Part shown: piece by piece, positions 14,342 through 25,415 of the stretch
Layout: each line of letters opens with the position of its first letter
Position numbering within the stretch: the first letter of the stretch is position 1
NCBI GenBank assembly: GCA_030144725.1
Contig: JASKMD010000005.1
Coordinates: forward strand, 4,649,151 to 4,713,150
From: Haematococcus lacustris
Lineage: Eukaryota > Chlorophyta > Chlorophyceae > Chlamydomonadales > Haematococcaceae
Direction: 5' to 3'
DNA length: 64,000 nucleotides
Notes under the pieces: generated by a model
Databases searched by the model: none
What the model was told of the DNA's origin: nothing
Seen by the model: the letters and a program-made list of their open reading frames with translations, nothing else
Program-made: the position numbers and the translations under genes

Positions 14342-15009
14342 CTGAGGGTCAGGGTCAGGGTCAGGTCAGGGTCAGGGTCAGGGTCAGGGTCAGGGTCAGG
14401 GTCAGGGTCAGGGTCAGGTCAGTCAGGGTCAGGGTCAGGGTCAGGGTCAGGTCAGGGTCAGGGTCAGGGTCAGGGTCAGGGTCAGGGTCAGGGTCAGGGT
14501 CAGGGTCAGGGTCAGGGTCAGGGTCAGGGTCAGGGTCAGGGTCAGGGTCAGGGTCAGGGTCAGGGTCAGGGTCAGGGTCAGGGTCAGGGTCAGGGTCAGG
14601 GTCAGGGTCAGGGTCAGGGTCAGGGTCAGGGTCAGGGTCAGGTCAGGGTCAGGGTCAGGGTCAAGTCAGGGTCAGGGTCAGGGTCAGGGTCAGGGTCAGC
14701 TGAGGGTCAGGGTCAGGGTCAGGGTCAGGGTCAGGGTCAGTCAGGGTCAGGGTCAGGGTCAGGGTCAGGGTCAGGGTCAGGGCAGGTCAGGGTCAGGGTC
14801 AGGGTCAGGGTCAAGTCAGGGTCAGGGTCAGGGTCAGGGTCAGGGTCAGGTCAGGGTCAGGGTCAGGGTCAGGGTCAGGGTCAGGGTCAGGGTCAGGGTC
14901 AGGGTCAGGGTCAGGGTCAGGGTCAGGCTCAGGGTCAGGGTCAGGGTCAGGGTCAGGGTCAGGGTCAGGGTCAGGGTCAGGGTCAGGGTCAGGGTCAGGG
15001 TCAGGGTCA
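14342..15009 (+). repeat. (GGGTCA)n hexanucleotide array running into the gap
   Basis: At least 670 bases of GGGTCA with frequent one-unit deletions that leave AGGTCA or TCAGTCA joints. It runs directly into the assembly gap, so the true length is unknown. It begins three bases after exon A of the LRR gene. Confidence 0.97.
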
Positions 15010-15509
15010 NNNNNNNNNNNNNNNNNNNNNNNNNNNNNNNNNNNNNNNNNNNNNNNNNNNNNNNNNNNNNNNNNNNNNNNNNNNNNNNNNNNNNNNNNNN
15101 NNNNNNNNNNNNNNNNNNNNNNNNNNNNNNNNNNNNNNNNNNNNNNNNNNNNNNNNNNNNNNNNNNNNNNNNNNNNNNNNNNNNNNNNNNNNNNNNNNNN
15201 NNNNNNNNNNNNNNNNNNNNNNNNNNNNNNNNNNNNNNNNNNNNNNNNNNNNNNNNNNNNNNNNNNNNNNNNNNNNNNNNNNNNNNNNNNNNNNNNNNNN
15301 NNNNNNNNNNNNNNNNNNNNNNNNNNNNNNNNNNNNNNNNNNNNNNNNNNNNNNNNNNNNNNNNNNNNNNNNNNNNNNNNNNNNNNNNNNNNNNNNNNNN
15401 NNNNNNNNNNNNNNNNNNNNNNNNNNNNNNNNNNNNNNNNNNNNNNNNNNNNNNNNNNNNNNNNNNNNNNNNNNNNNNNNNNNNNNNNNNNNNNNNNNNN
15501 NNNNNNNNN
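15010..15509. other. Assembly gap (500 N)
   Basis: Exactly 500 N, a placeholder length. The left side is the GGGTCA array, so the gap was probably caused by that repeat. Confidence 0.99.
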
Positions 15510-15989
15510 GTGGGGGGGCAGGGTGGCAGGCACCGGGGTTAGGAGGCTGGAGGGTGACTGGCCTGCCTGCATGGGTGGGGGTTGGGGGGAAGGGTGGCGG
15601 GCACCCGGGTTGGGGTTGGGGGGCTGGAGGGTGGCTGGCACTGCCACTGGCCTGCAGGGAGGGGGGCCTTAGGCCTTAGGCAGGGTTAAGACTCATCGGG
15701 GAGGGTGCTGGGACCTAGGTTGGAGGGCTGGAGGCAAGCCCGGTGTGATGGGGGTGGTTGCTAGGGGGTGAGCTGCATGCAGGTGGGGGTGGGAGGGCCA
15801 TGGGGGGGTGGGTCCAAGGCGGTGGAGAGGTGATGGAATGTGGGCAGCTCGTTGGTCAGTCACGGGGACAACTAAGGTGGCCAGGGTCCCCATCAGGCAA
15901 CAGGGTGTGACGCTGGTGACTGATAGGGGGGTGTGGGCTGATGGGCGTGACAGTGCAGCAGGACCAGCAGCAGGACCGAGGTAACCGGG
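15510..15989. repeat. Degenerate G-rich minisatellite / spacer
   Basis: Repeats of the type GGTTGGGGGGCTGGAGGGTG occur at about 15525-15640 and again, degraded, near 15715-15735. No coding signal is seen. This region separates the ADA3-like gene from the LRR gene. Confidence 0.6.
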
Positions 15990-18900
15990 TCAGGCTGGGT
16001 CATGAGGCTGGGTCATGCCAGCCCACCCCCTTGGCAATGGACAAGGCGGGGCACAGGCGGCCGGTGCCCTCCAAGGCCAGCCCAGGCCAAGCGTGCAGGC
16101 CCCTGGCTGCTCCCCCCTGGCTGCTCCCCCCTGACCTGAGGTGCTGGGCGGGTCCAGGCTGGCCTGCTGTGCCCTGCGCTGCGCCTCACGCTGCCCCCTC
16201 TTGGCCTCACGCTTCACCTCGGCCTTGCGCTGCAGACACACCCACAGCAGCAACACCCACAGGCATGGCCACCACCCACCAACAAACACAAGTACAACAA
16301 CAGGACAGCCACCACCACCACCACCCACCAGCACCACCAGGCCAGCAGCACCACCAGCAGAACCACCACCACCAGGAGCAGCTCAACACAGACAACCCGC
16401 CAGCGCCGCACGAGCCAAATGGCCAACGACTATGAAGCCTACCGTCCTGCCCCCCCCGCCCGTGGCCGTGCCCCAGTGTGACCAGCCTGCCCCCAGTGTG
16501 ACCAGCCTGCCCCCCAGTGTGACCAGCCTGCCCCCCAGTGCCTGCAGAGCAGCCGCCCTCCCTGACTGGGCGGCGCACCCACCAGCACGTAGCGCCGCAT
16601 GTCAGCCTCTGCCGCCCTCCTCTCCTCCCTGGCCGCAGCCTGGACTGGCAGGTCCCCCATCACCCGCTGCAGCACCTGGGCCACACGCCGCCTGTTCACT
16701 GACGCCTGTGAAGCAGGGCAGGGCAGGGCAGCGCAGCGCAGGGGTGAGGCCAGGCAGGGGGGCAGCACAGGGGGAGGGCAGGGGTAGAGGGAGCCTGGCA
16801 GAGGAGGCAGAGGCTGGAGTCAGAGTGTGAAGGGGAGTCGGGCCCCCTGTGGGGAGGAGGGGGAGGTGAGGGGGGAGGTGGAGGAGGGGGAGGTAAGGGG
16901 GGGGGGTAAGGGAAGGGGGGCTGCACACACCACCACCAGCCTGTGCCGTCGCCCACATTGCCTCACACCTGGTGCAGGCGCTCTCTTCGCCCTTTTCCCC
17001 CTCTCAGTCCCCCCCCCCCTCCCCTTCTGCCACCTTGTAATGAGTTCAGTGTCAGCCTCCTCTGCCCCTCCCCCCCCTCCTCATCCCTCCCCCCATCACC
17101 CAATCCTTCACCAGCCGTACACACAATGAAAGCCAGTGCCTGCCTTCCCCCTCCCCCCCTCCCTCATGCCCTCCCCACCCCCCGCTGGCCCCCTCCCCCT
17201 CCCCCCGCCAGCGCACCTGCTGCAGCAAGTCGCCCTGCAGGGCGAGTATCTCAGCCATCACCTCATCCTCAGGCGCCAAGGCCAGCAGGTCAGTCGCGCG
17301 GTCCAGCCGCTCCCACTGCTGCTGCAAGTCGCCCTCCGGCCCCCCGGCACGCACACACCTGCGCCACAGCTGCCAGCACAGGCGGCACCTGACCCACCCC
17401 TGCCCCCGCCCCCGCCAGCCCCCGAGCCCCGTTGGCCCCTGCCAAGCCAGCCCCCAGCCACGCGCCTGCCCCCCCACCCAGCCTGCCCAGGGGGGGAGGG
17501 GGCTGGGAGCCGGTTGAGTTGCCGGCTTTGGCAGCCAGGTGCAGCAGGGGCTGGCTGCCTGAGGGGCCAGCAGCGGGTGGGGGCTGGGGGCTGGGGGCGG
17601 GGCCAGTGCCCGGCTTGGGGCGCGTCAGCCGGCTTCGCTTTCCCATAGTGGCTGGGGGGGTGGGTTGGGTGTGGGGGCGCTGGCACCGGCAGCGGACACA
17701 TTGCTGGTGGCGGTGCTGCAGGGGGCCAGTGCAGCCGCACAGGCCCCTTCCTCGTCCTGAGGGGCACAGCGCTCCTGGTCAGGTGCCTGACCTGGCGCCT
17801 GGTCTGGTGCCTGATCAGGACCTGGATCTGGGGCAGCCTGCTCTGTGGGGCCAGGGCTGGGGGCCGGTGTTGGCAGGGCAGTCGGGGCAGGAGGGGCGCC
17901 TGGCCCTGACAGGCCTGCCTGGCTGCCAGCACCCGGCTGCAATGCTGGCGGGGGGGCAGGGCTGGGGGGGAGGGCAGGAGCAGGCGCCTGCTGCTCTGAG
18001 GTGGTAGGCGCCGCAGGGGCCTGGGCCGCCGTGTCTGTGTCCCTGCCCTCGGCTTCTGGACCAGGCTGTGGGGTGCAGCTGCTGACTCCACCACCCACGG
18101 AGGCGGCTGGGGTGGGAGCAGCAGGTGGGGGCCCCAGGGGAGGGGTGGCTGCCTGTGCCCCCCCTGACCCATCACCTTGCTGCTGCTGCTGCTGCTGCTG
18201 CTCCGCTGCCTGCTGCAGGGCCAGGAGCTGGGCCTGATGCTGCCGCAGCGCGTTTACCTTGGCACCAGGGGGGCGGCCCCGAGCCTTACCCCCTCCCGCG
18301 CCTGCTGACTTGCCCCCCCCAGGGGGTCCCCCCCCAGGGCCGGGCGGGGCGGAGCCATTAGCCTGCTTGCCCTTTGCGCCCGGCCCCTCAGAGTCTTCGT
18401 CTGCCACCAGTGCTGAGGCAGCCGGGTTCAGGACATACACTGAGGGGGGCCCCGACAGCAGCAGCTGGGTGTGGGGGGGCAGCAGCAGGCCCAGGGGGCA
18501 CAGCTGACCGCCAGGGGGCAGGGGGGGGGCTGTAGGGGGGGCGGGGGGCAGGATGAGGGGAGGCACAGCTGGGGTGGAGGCAAGGGGGTGGGGGGGTGGG
18601 GGGAGGGGCGGCTGTCCCCCCTGCCAGCCCTGAGGGAAGCTGGGCCGAGGTCAGGGCTGTGAGGCCCACCAGGGGTCCAGCAGCAGCAGCAGCAGCAGCA
18701 GGCTCCCCCTGCTCTGCTCTAGAGTCTGCACTCAGGGTGGCGGCTGCAGGCAGGCCGGGGGGCTGCAGGTCAGGCTGGGGCAGCAGCAGCAGCTGGTCAG
18801 GTGGGGACGCTGCGTCAGGGCCCTTGTCGGGCTCTGGCAGGACTGGCTGAGACTGCTGGGCTGGGGGGGAAAGGTCAGGGGCAGGCAGGCCTGTGGGGGG

Positions 18901-20437
18901 GCTGGGGGCAGGGCCAGGCTCCAGCCCAGCGCTTGAGGCAGAGCCAGGGCCAGGGCCAGGGCCAGGGCCAGGGCCAATTGCAGGCAGGCCAGAGACAGTG
19001 TCAAGGGTGGGCTCAGGCGAGCCCAATGCGGCTGCCAGGCCAGCATCAGACCCCCCAAGGGGGGGCACAGTGTCCAGGGCGGGGGCAGGGGGCGCCCCTG
19101 TGGGTTCAAGGTGAGGTGCGCTGGGCAGGTCCCCTGCATTGGGAGTAGCACTGCAGGCGCCGCCCCCTGGCTCCCCTCCTTGGGCAGTTGGGGGAGAAGG
19201 GGGCTGCTGGGGGTCTGCCTTGACCCCCTCTGCTGTGCTTGTCTGCTGCGCCTGCTGGGCCTGCTGCTGCTGCTGCCGCTGCTGCTGATGGGCCTGCTCT
19301 TGTGCTTCTGGCTCCCGTGGCTGCGCTTGTGCTGGCGGCAGCTGCTGCTGCAGTGCAGGCTGAGGCAGTGGGCCTAGTGGCGCCAAGGCCTGGGGCGCAG
19401 CAGCGGCCACCTGCGCTAGCAGAGCGTTCAGGCTGGCCCGGTCCCGCACCCCTCCTGCAGGCACCTGGACCAAGGGCGCAGGGAGCACAGCCCTGCTGCC
19501 CAGGCCTGCCTGCCCAGCACCCTCCACCAGCACAGCTTGGTGGGGCGGCCCTGCTGTTGTCACTGCTCCTGCTGCAGGTGGGGCAGAACTGCCTGTTGCT
19601 GTGGCAGCAGCGCCTGCCGGCTGCGTGGAGGTGAGGCCAAGCTTGGTGAGCAGGCTCAGCAGGGACTGGGCCTCTGCGTCTGTGCAGGCTTGCAGCATGG
19701 TGGCGGTGCGCTGGCCTGAAGGGCTGATGCCGCTGGCTAGCATGTCGGTCAGCGCTGTCGCTTGCAACGTGTCTGGGGCGCTGCTCTGGCTATTACGGCG
19801 CTGCATGGAGATGGCAAAGGTTGCACGGTTGATGGGTGGCATGCAGTGGAAGCGCAATTGCAACAGCACAGGGCTTGAAAAGCTCACCTCCAGAGTGTCA
19901 GGGGCAAGGGGCTGGCCTTCACGTGCACCTGCTGGCTTTCGACCTGGTTTCCCTTTCTCTGGCCGACCACGACCCAGACTGGGCACCAGCAGGGCGTCGT
20001 CATGGCTGACGTCCAAGTGCTGGGGAAGCAGAAATAGGATGTCCTCGCAGGTAACATCCCGAAAATAGTCGTCCTGCGATGCCGTGTAATGCTGTAAGCG
20101 CGGCGCAGGTGCGAGAGGCAGGCAGTGCATTTTGCATGCGCACCACCAGCAGCCAGAAGGCGCTCGCATCCGACGTTGACCCAATGCGCAGTCCAGGCTC
20201 AGACTGAGATACATCGGGAGCAGCTCCCTTCTTTGACTTTGGGGGGTTCTCGCGCTGCTTGGTTTCTTCACGCTGTAGCACTGCCGCTTCCGCAGCCTCC
20301 CAAGACGTGGGTGCTTGAGAAACATGCGTGTTTAGGTGCAGGCCCAGGCTTTCGGCCCGTGCTCGCGCCTCTAGCAAAACAGCCTTAACCTCGCTTAACG
20401 GCGACCCGTCCATAGGCGAGGGCCCAGCACTCGACAA
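15990..20437 (-). CDS. ADA3: ADA3-like subunit of SAGA/ADA histone acetyltransferase
   Basis: ADA3 (NGG1) is a scaffold of the Gcn5 histone acetyltransferase module in the nucleus. Exon 1 starts at 20437 and ends in ...ASAFWLLV. A 52-base intron (20092-20143) leads to HYTASQDDYFRDVTCEDILFL, resembling the FWxxVxPY...DITxEE block of animal ADA3. A GRGRPEKGKPGRK stretch follows, then several hundred Pro/Ala/Gln-rich residues (about 19900-17625) whose introns I cannot place. The C-terminal helical domain is clear: 17358-17217 (APEDEVMAEILALQGDL), 16705-16583 (ASVNRRRVAQVLQ, ADMRRYVL) and 16229 onward (RKAEVKREAKRG). This mirrors DEVLxEL...N...AxxK..K in ADA3, and these junctions are in phase. 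The last exon stops at 15990 if it is not spliced again near 16140. The protein is much longer than the ~430 residues of human ADA3, because of the linker. Confidence 0.75.
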
Positions 20438-21194
20438 ACTGGGCCTTGCACGCCAGGGGTGGTTTTGCTCAGAAATTCTCAGATGTTTAGCAAGGCTAGG
20501 CTAACAAGCATATCCGTTGCCTCCTGGTACATGGCCTGCTACGCAATGTTACGCAAAGAATACCCTCTAAAAAATGGCAGGAGGGGATGGGGGGAGGGCA
20601 CATCTCCACAGAAGGCGCCCTAGTGTGCACAAAATGTCACACAGCAAGCTAAGGCAGGATGGCGAGCAACCGCGGATGCAGCAACCCCAGCTGTGGCAAG
20701 AAACGACACTCCACATTACAGCTGTGCACAACAGGTGTGCGTGCTTGACCTCTTCCCGCTCGTTCGAGTTCGAGTTCGAGTTCGTGCTCTCCACGATCAT
20801 ACTTTGACACCTCCGATGTGTGACGGACCCAAGAAACACCCGTGTAAGGGTTCTCGCCTCATGGCCCTGATAGCCCTCTCTCCGCTTCATCCACCACCAG
20901 CCACAGTTTGCTGTGTAGTCATGGAGCACACACACACACCAGATGGGCGGAAATGACATGTAGTAGCAACAGGTCTTGCAGGGTCCAGGCCACACCGGCA
21001 GCAGCCTCAAACTCTGATGCAAGGATCGGCATGGACTCTGATGCAAGGATTAACGCGCCGCCTGCCAGTAGATGCGGAGTAATTCGCAGGTGCCAATGCA
21101 ACAAACGCTATCGAAATCGGTGCACTTTGTAGCGAGTACTTGCATGAAGATTACCAATCCCATGTTGGGACATCCTGAGGATTCCTGACTCACA
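20438..21194. other. Upstream region of ADA3-like gene and dispersed repeat
   Basis: This should hold the ADA3 promoter. No gene is recognised. A (CGAGTT)n-like stretch is at 20761-20783. From about 21075 to 21190 it matches a dispersed repeat also seen at 25075-25290 and 42745-42975, with the shared core AACGCTATCGAAA and ...TACTTGCATGA. Confidence 0.6.
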
Positions 21195-21312
21195 ACCCAT
21201 TCACATAACTTGAGTCGGGCCACTAGTGGTCCCCTAGTATTCCTGCTAGGGTCCGCTAGCGGCCACTACTGGTCCGGCTCCAATGTAGGCCCTAGTGAGG
21301 GACAAGGGAGCT
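21195..21312 (-). repeat. Solo end of the Fanzor-like element family
   Basis: The reverse complement matches the CACTAGGGCC...CCACTAG end block of copies 1 and 3 (104-215 and 44592-44690). No coding tail is attached, so this is a lone end. Confidence 0.65.
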
Positions 21313-21907
21313 GCAGGGTCCAGGATGGGAGGGGGTGGGAAGATGGGAAGCTCTGCTCTAGCTGCTCAGCATAACCCCACGGTAGGTGGCATGAACCTGA
21401 CAAGAGGAGCTGGGTTCCAGCTGCCAGCTGCCCCCAAGAGCATTGTGGGTCGTATGGCGGTTTGTGCAGATGGTGCCCCTGCCCAATTGGCCCCGACCGT
21501 GGCCCTGACTCTGACCCGCCCCTGACTTGTTGGCCTAGGAACTGGCTCGTCTCCCAACCTGGCAGGTATGGCTGCCTGCAAGTCACAGCCTGCATCAGGG
21601 TGTCGCTCAGGTGTCCCCAACTAACAGAGAACCTACCCCTGGTAATCAAAACGACGCCGCGTCCCAGCCACGTGGTCTCTAATTATGCTACGCACATCCC
21701 CGGATAGAGCACTCTGTCAGCTACGGTGTGAAGCGTTTTTCATTAATTCCCCGCGCATTGTGCTGAGTGCAATGGCGGCTCGAATCTCAACATTCAAATT
21801 CATGCGTGTATTGCTCATGCGGGCCTCGCCGCGACCGACCGCCGCTACCGACGTGGCTCAGTAGCCCCTGCAAACAGTCAGGGACAGTCGCCGCAGTAAA
21901 ACGGTCA

Positions 21908-22525
21908 TCACGGCATGCCAAACAGATGCAACTGAGCAGTACAAGGTGTGTAGGCCATCGCTATGTTACCTTGCTGGGCAGGTTGGGTCCGATCCCTCAC
22001 GCCCGCCTTGCGCTTGCGTGTCGAGCTCGCGCTCATCTCCGTTGTTGTCCCCTGCTGCTTCTCAGGTGCAGCAACCAGTGGAGGGGTGAGCAACCCTAGG
22101 GCTGCACTAGCACCTGCTGCCAGCTGCTGCCAGGGGTGTGCAGCGGGAGGGGGGGGCAGGTCAGGGGCGGCACCCGCACCAGCTGCCTGCTGCTGCCAGG
22201 GGGGTGCAGCAGGAGGGGGGGGCAGGTCAGGGGCGGCACCCGCACCAGCACCTGTTGCTGCCCCCAGCTCATCCCCATGCAGGGCGGCTACTGTGTTGCG
22301 AACATGAGCCATGACAAGATTCTTCAACTTGGGCATCAACCACCCTTTCACGACCTCCTGCTGATGGAAGCGAAGGTAGGCTTGCAACTCCCTGACAGAT
22401 AGCTTGTTAGCCTCCTCGACAGTGGTGTGGCTGTAATCGCGCCCATCATATGTCAGAGCATTTGCTGCTGCAAGTCTATGCTGCCCCTCATGACACACAG
22501 GCAAATTAGTGCGGATATTCGTCAT
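21908..22525 (-). CDS. Unrecognised ORF with a SAP-like segment
   Basis: From an ATG at 22525 the minus strand is open for about 205 codons. Residues ~30-75 read LSVRELQAYLRFHQQEVVKGW followed by LKNLVMAHV, which resembles a SAP DNA-binding helix pair in pattern only. The second half carries two copies of a Pro-rich unit (APDLPPPPAA.PWQQ), then a basic RKRKAG stretch. An upstream in-frame extension runs through a palindrome and is probably not coding. Gene status is uncertain; it may belong to a repeat-encoded family together with the ORF at 22753-23546. Confidence 0.4.
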   Translation of the reverse strand: MTNIRTNLPVCHEGQHRLAAANALTYDGRDYSHTTVEEANKLSVRELQAYLRFHQQEVVKGWLMPKLKNLVMAHVRNTVAALHGDELGAATGAGAGAAPDLPPPPAAPPWQQQAAGAGAAPDLPPPPAAHPWQQLAAGASAALGLLTPPLVAAPEKQQGTTTEMSASSTRKRKAGVRDRTQPAQQGNIAMAYTPCTAQLHLFGMP

Positions 22526-22633
22526 CCTAGGGGGGTAGTTTTTTGATGCGGTTCGCCTCGGATTGTCCTTGCGACTCCAACGCCACTTGACGCTTGTTGA
22601 AATTCTGAGTATGTGAGCAGTTGGAGTGTAGGT

Positions 22634-22687
22634 ACCTACAGTACTGTAGACATCTACAGTACTGTAGATGTCTACAGTACTGTAGGT
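22634..22687. repeat. 54-bp perfect palindrome built of three small palindromes
   Basis: CTACAGTACTGTAG, itself a palindrome, occurs three times, separated by ACAT and ATGT. The whole 54 bases equal their own reverse complement. The match breaks at the next base on each side (T versus C). Confidence 0.97.
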
Positions 22688-22752
22688 CAGATTTGACAAG
22701 GTCTCTTGTAAATAGGGTACCATGTTGTTCTCCACATTCAAACCACCATTAG

Positions 22753-23546
22753 CTACCGCGATTGCACCGTCAGCTTCTGCGTGCTATAAATAGTGAGAGG
22801 CGTCGAAGCGTAGGCCCGCAAGCTCGATATGGATATTTGTGCCGAAAGTTGTGTCCACGCAATAAGGTCCCCCACATCAACCACCACCTGCCCCACCCTA
22901 TGAGTTGTTGCTGCTGCTTTCATCTCCGCCTCTGCTATCCGTCGTGCCCTAGCTGCTGCTGCCTCCTCACGCCGCACTTCCTTGCGTAGCTCCGGCAGCC
23001 GTTGTGCAAAGTCAAGCACGTCCACGCCGTCAATGGCATCGTTGTGGATACGCATGGACATGAGCTCAAGCACAACTGGCAGCTCCATGTACATGCACTC
23101 CTACAATTTAGTCCCTGCGTTTGTCCCTGCGTTCTTCCGACCTTGTCGGATCGGGCTGAAATTTTGATAGATGGCAGTTTTCAGAAAATAAAACATATTT
23201 TTCAAGAAAAATATTTGGAAAAATCCAAAAGCTGTTGCGCTGTGGCCCGCAACCTACCCCTGCACTTATCCCTGCACCTACGCCCCAGGGCCACAGCGCA
23301 GCCGCCTTTGAATTTTTCAAAATATTTTTTCTGAAAAATATGTTTTATTTTCTGCAAACTACCATCTATCAAATTTTCAGCCCGATCGGACAAGGTCGGT
23401 AGAACGCAGGGACAAACGCAGGGACTAAATTGTAGGAGTGTGCCGGTCCCATGCTTGAGCTGCTGCAGCAGGTACTCCACAGGGGCATTGGATACTGGGC
23501 AGGCAAGGTAATACACCTCCAGATGCGCTTGCAGTTGTTGCTGCTC
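22753..23546 (-). pseudogene. Unrecognised coiled-coil ORF interrupted by a MITE
   Basis: Minus-strand coding-like sequence begins after an acceptor-like GTAG at 23547 and reads VYYLACPVSNAPVEYLLQQL. A foldback element (about 23095-23442) then interrupts it. On the other side the frame resumes with MYMELPVVLELMSMRIH and a charged helix LPELRKEVRREEAAA. Removing the element and one copy of a 2-base duplication restores an open frame. An ORF at 24581-24357 with a similar helical, Glu/Lys/Ala-rich composition may be an upstream part of the same gene. I do not recognise the family. Confidence 0.45.
23095..23442. mobile_element. Foldback MITE 1
   Basis: Two arms of about 140 bases (23095-23240 and 23290-23442) are imperfect inverted repeats. 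The outer ends read CACTCCTACAATTTAG and the complement CTAAATTGTAGGAGTG. The arms are AT-rich, unlike the surroundings. A 2-base CA/TG duplication fits the borders. There is no coding capacity of its own. Confidence 0.85.
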
Positions 23547-24356
23547 CTACTCACTCAGTGCGTGCTCCTTGGCCATGGCACGGATCTGCTTTCCATGCTT
23601 CTCCCATGTGCCATGCGCGTCCCACACTCGAGGGTCACACATTGTTAGCCGCTGTCCTGTCCGCTGCTGCTGCTAGCCCTCCATGTGTTGGCCTTCCTGC
23701 TGTTGTTGCTCCATTATGGCTGCAAGTTCAACCACTTCATAGGCAACCTCTGAACGCATTGTAGGGTCGGAGCTGCCTAGAGCTGCAATGAGGTAGGGCA
23801 AGGCATTCTGCATTTAAAACGTGCTGGTCGTAGTAGTTTCACATGGCTTGGCAATGCACATGCAAGTAGGTGAGCTGTTGTTGCTCCTGCTGTTGCCGCT
23901 GCTGAGCTGGCGCCAAGTGATGCAACTGGCCTTGCATGTCTGACAGGAGCTGCGAGCTGTTGGTCCACGTCTGTGACAGGCTGGCCTGCACAGCTCGAAA
24001 GCATGCAAGCCATCATGCTGACTTGCCCATAGGAGTTTCGCCTGAAGCAGAGAACTGCCCACTACCGCCACCACGCAAATCTTCAGCAGCAGGTCAGTGT
24101 CCTTGAAGTAGCCACCAAGCGTGACTGCCCAAGGGTAGCTCACCCCAATGCGGAGCCAAGAGGCTGGCTATGTCCTCAATTGCTGCCTTGATGCCGGCAC
24201 CTAGAGCTGTCAACCCTGCCAGGAGGGTGTTGTGAAGGCCATGGCTGCAGTCGGGCCTCCAGGCAGTGCACATCACGCCTTGCAATTGTAATAGCCGGGT
24301 TGCACCTCAAGAGACTCGTTATCCAATCTCAGCTGCCTGTGTGCTGCCTGTAGGTG

Positions 24357-24581
24357 CTAGTGCTTCTCCTCAAGGTCGTGCATTTTGGCAGCAAGGACCT
24401 CCTCAATAGCATGTAGCGACTGAGCCTCGGTCATCAGCAGCTCATTCTCACCCTGCACCTCCTTTGCGATAGCCTCAGCCTTCCTTGCTGTGGCTTTCAA
24501 GCCATTGGGTCGGTGTAGATACGCAGCCCTAGGTGATTTCAGTTGGGCTTCATGTTGAGCCTGCCGCAGGCTGGGGCCCAT
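24357..24581 (-). CDS. Short unrecognised coiled-coil ORF
   Basis: A 74-codon minus-strand ORF, rich in Ala, Glu, Lys and Leu (AIAKEVQGENELLMTEAQ, LAAKMHDLEEKH), with heptad-like spacing. It could be an exon of the interrupted gene just downstream. No family is recognised. Confidence 0.3.
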   Translation of the reverse strand: MGPSLRQAQHEAQLKSPRAAYLHRPNGLKATARKAEAIAKEVQGENELLMTEAQSLHAIEEVLAAKMHDLEEKH

Positions 24582-24594
24582 AGGGGAGCGGGGG

Positions 24595-25015
24595 CAGTGG
24601 TAGGGGGTGGGAGGGCGGGGCTGGGGGTGGGAGGGCGGGGCTGGGGGTGGGAGGGGTGGGAGGGGGGGTGGGGAGGGGTGGGGAGGGGGGGGGGAGGGGG
24701 GGGGAGTGCGGGGCTGGGGGTAAGAGGGGGTGGGAGTGCGGGGCTGGGGGTGGGAGGGGCTGGGAGCGGGTGGAAAGGTGGGGGTGAGGCTTGATAGGAC
24801 TGAGACCTTTGCTGAGGGCTGGGAGGGGGCTGGGAGGGGGTGGGAGGGGTTGGAAAGGCAGTGCTAGGGGGTGGGAGGGCGGGGCTGGGGCTGGGAGGGG
24901 GTGGGAGGGGGTGGGAGGGTGGGGCTGGGGCTGGGAGGGGGTGGGAGTGCGGGCTGGGGGTGGGAGGGGTGGGGAAGGCGGGGCTGGGGCTGGGAGGGGG
25001 CTGGGAGGGGGAAGG
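24595..25015 (+). repeat. G-rich minisatellite (GGGAGGGxGGGGCTGGGG type)
   Basis: Variable units of 13-24 bases such as GGGTGGGAGGGCGGGGCTGG are repeated over 420 bases. Long proline-rich ORFs on the opposite strand are artefacts. The G-run density suggests G-quadruplex potential on the plus strand. Confidence 0.9.
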
Positions 25016-25074
25016 TTCCGGGCGGTCGGTCCATGTGGCGGTCGGTCCATGTGCGTTCACTGCGCCAGATAGAT

Positions 25075-25290
25075 AGCGTCACAGCGATGTGGCTCACCAT
25101 GCCAAAGAGACTCGTCACGCCGCTGTGATTTGTTCGCGGGCACATGTGGCAGTACGCGAGCAAAGACTGCAATGGCTTGCGCTGATGGTCAGATGACGCA
25201 CATAGATACGCAACTACCAGTGTGGCAAACGCTATCGAAAACGATGAAGTATTGAGAGAGTACTTGCATGACCCATGTTGGGGGCGCCCG
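25075..25290 (+). repeat. Dispersed repeat, copy at 25 kb
   Basis: This matches 42745-42975 over most of its length, with many scattered substitutions (CGCCGCTGTGATTTGTTCGC is shared). Its second half also matches 21075-21190. No terminal structure or protein is recognised. Confidence 0.8.
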
Positions 25291-25415
25291 ACCAAGTGCG
25301 TTTTATTGATTGGCGCACCGCCCGGCCCACGCCCAGCGCGATGCCTGCCGGGCATGTATGTTAGGATTTTTATGTAAGGATTTTCGTGTTTGTCACACAC
25401 ATGTCTACACACATA

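Noticed and set aside
24539..25060. Pro-rich minus-strand ORFs
   Set aside because: Complement of the G-rich minisatellite; no conserved residues.
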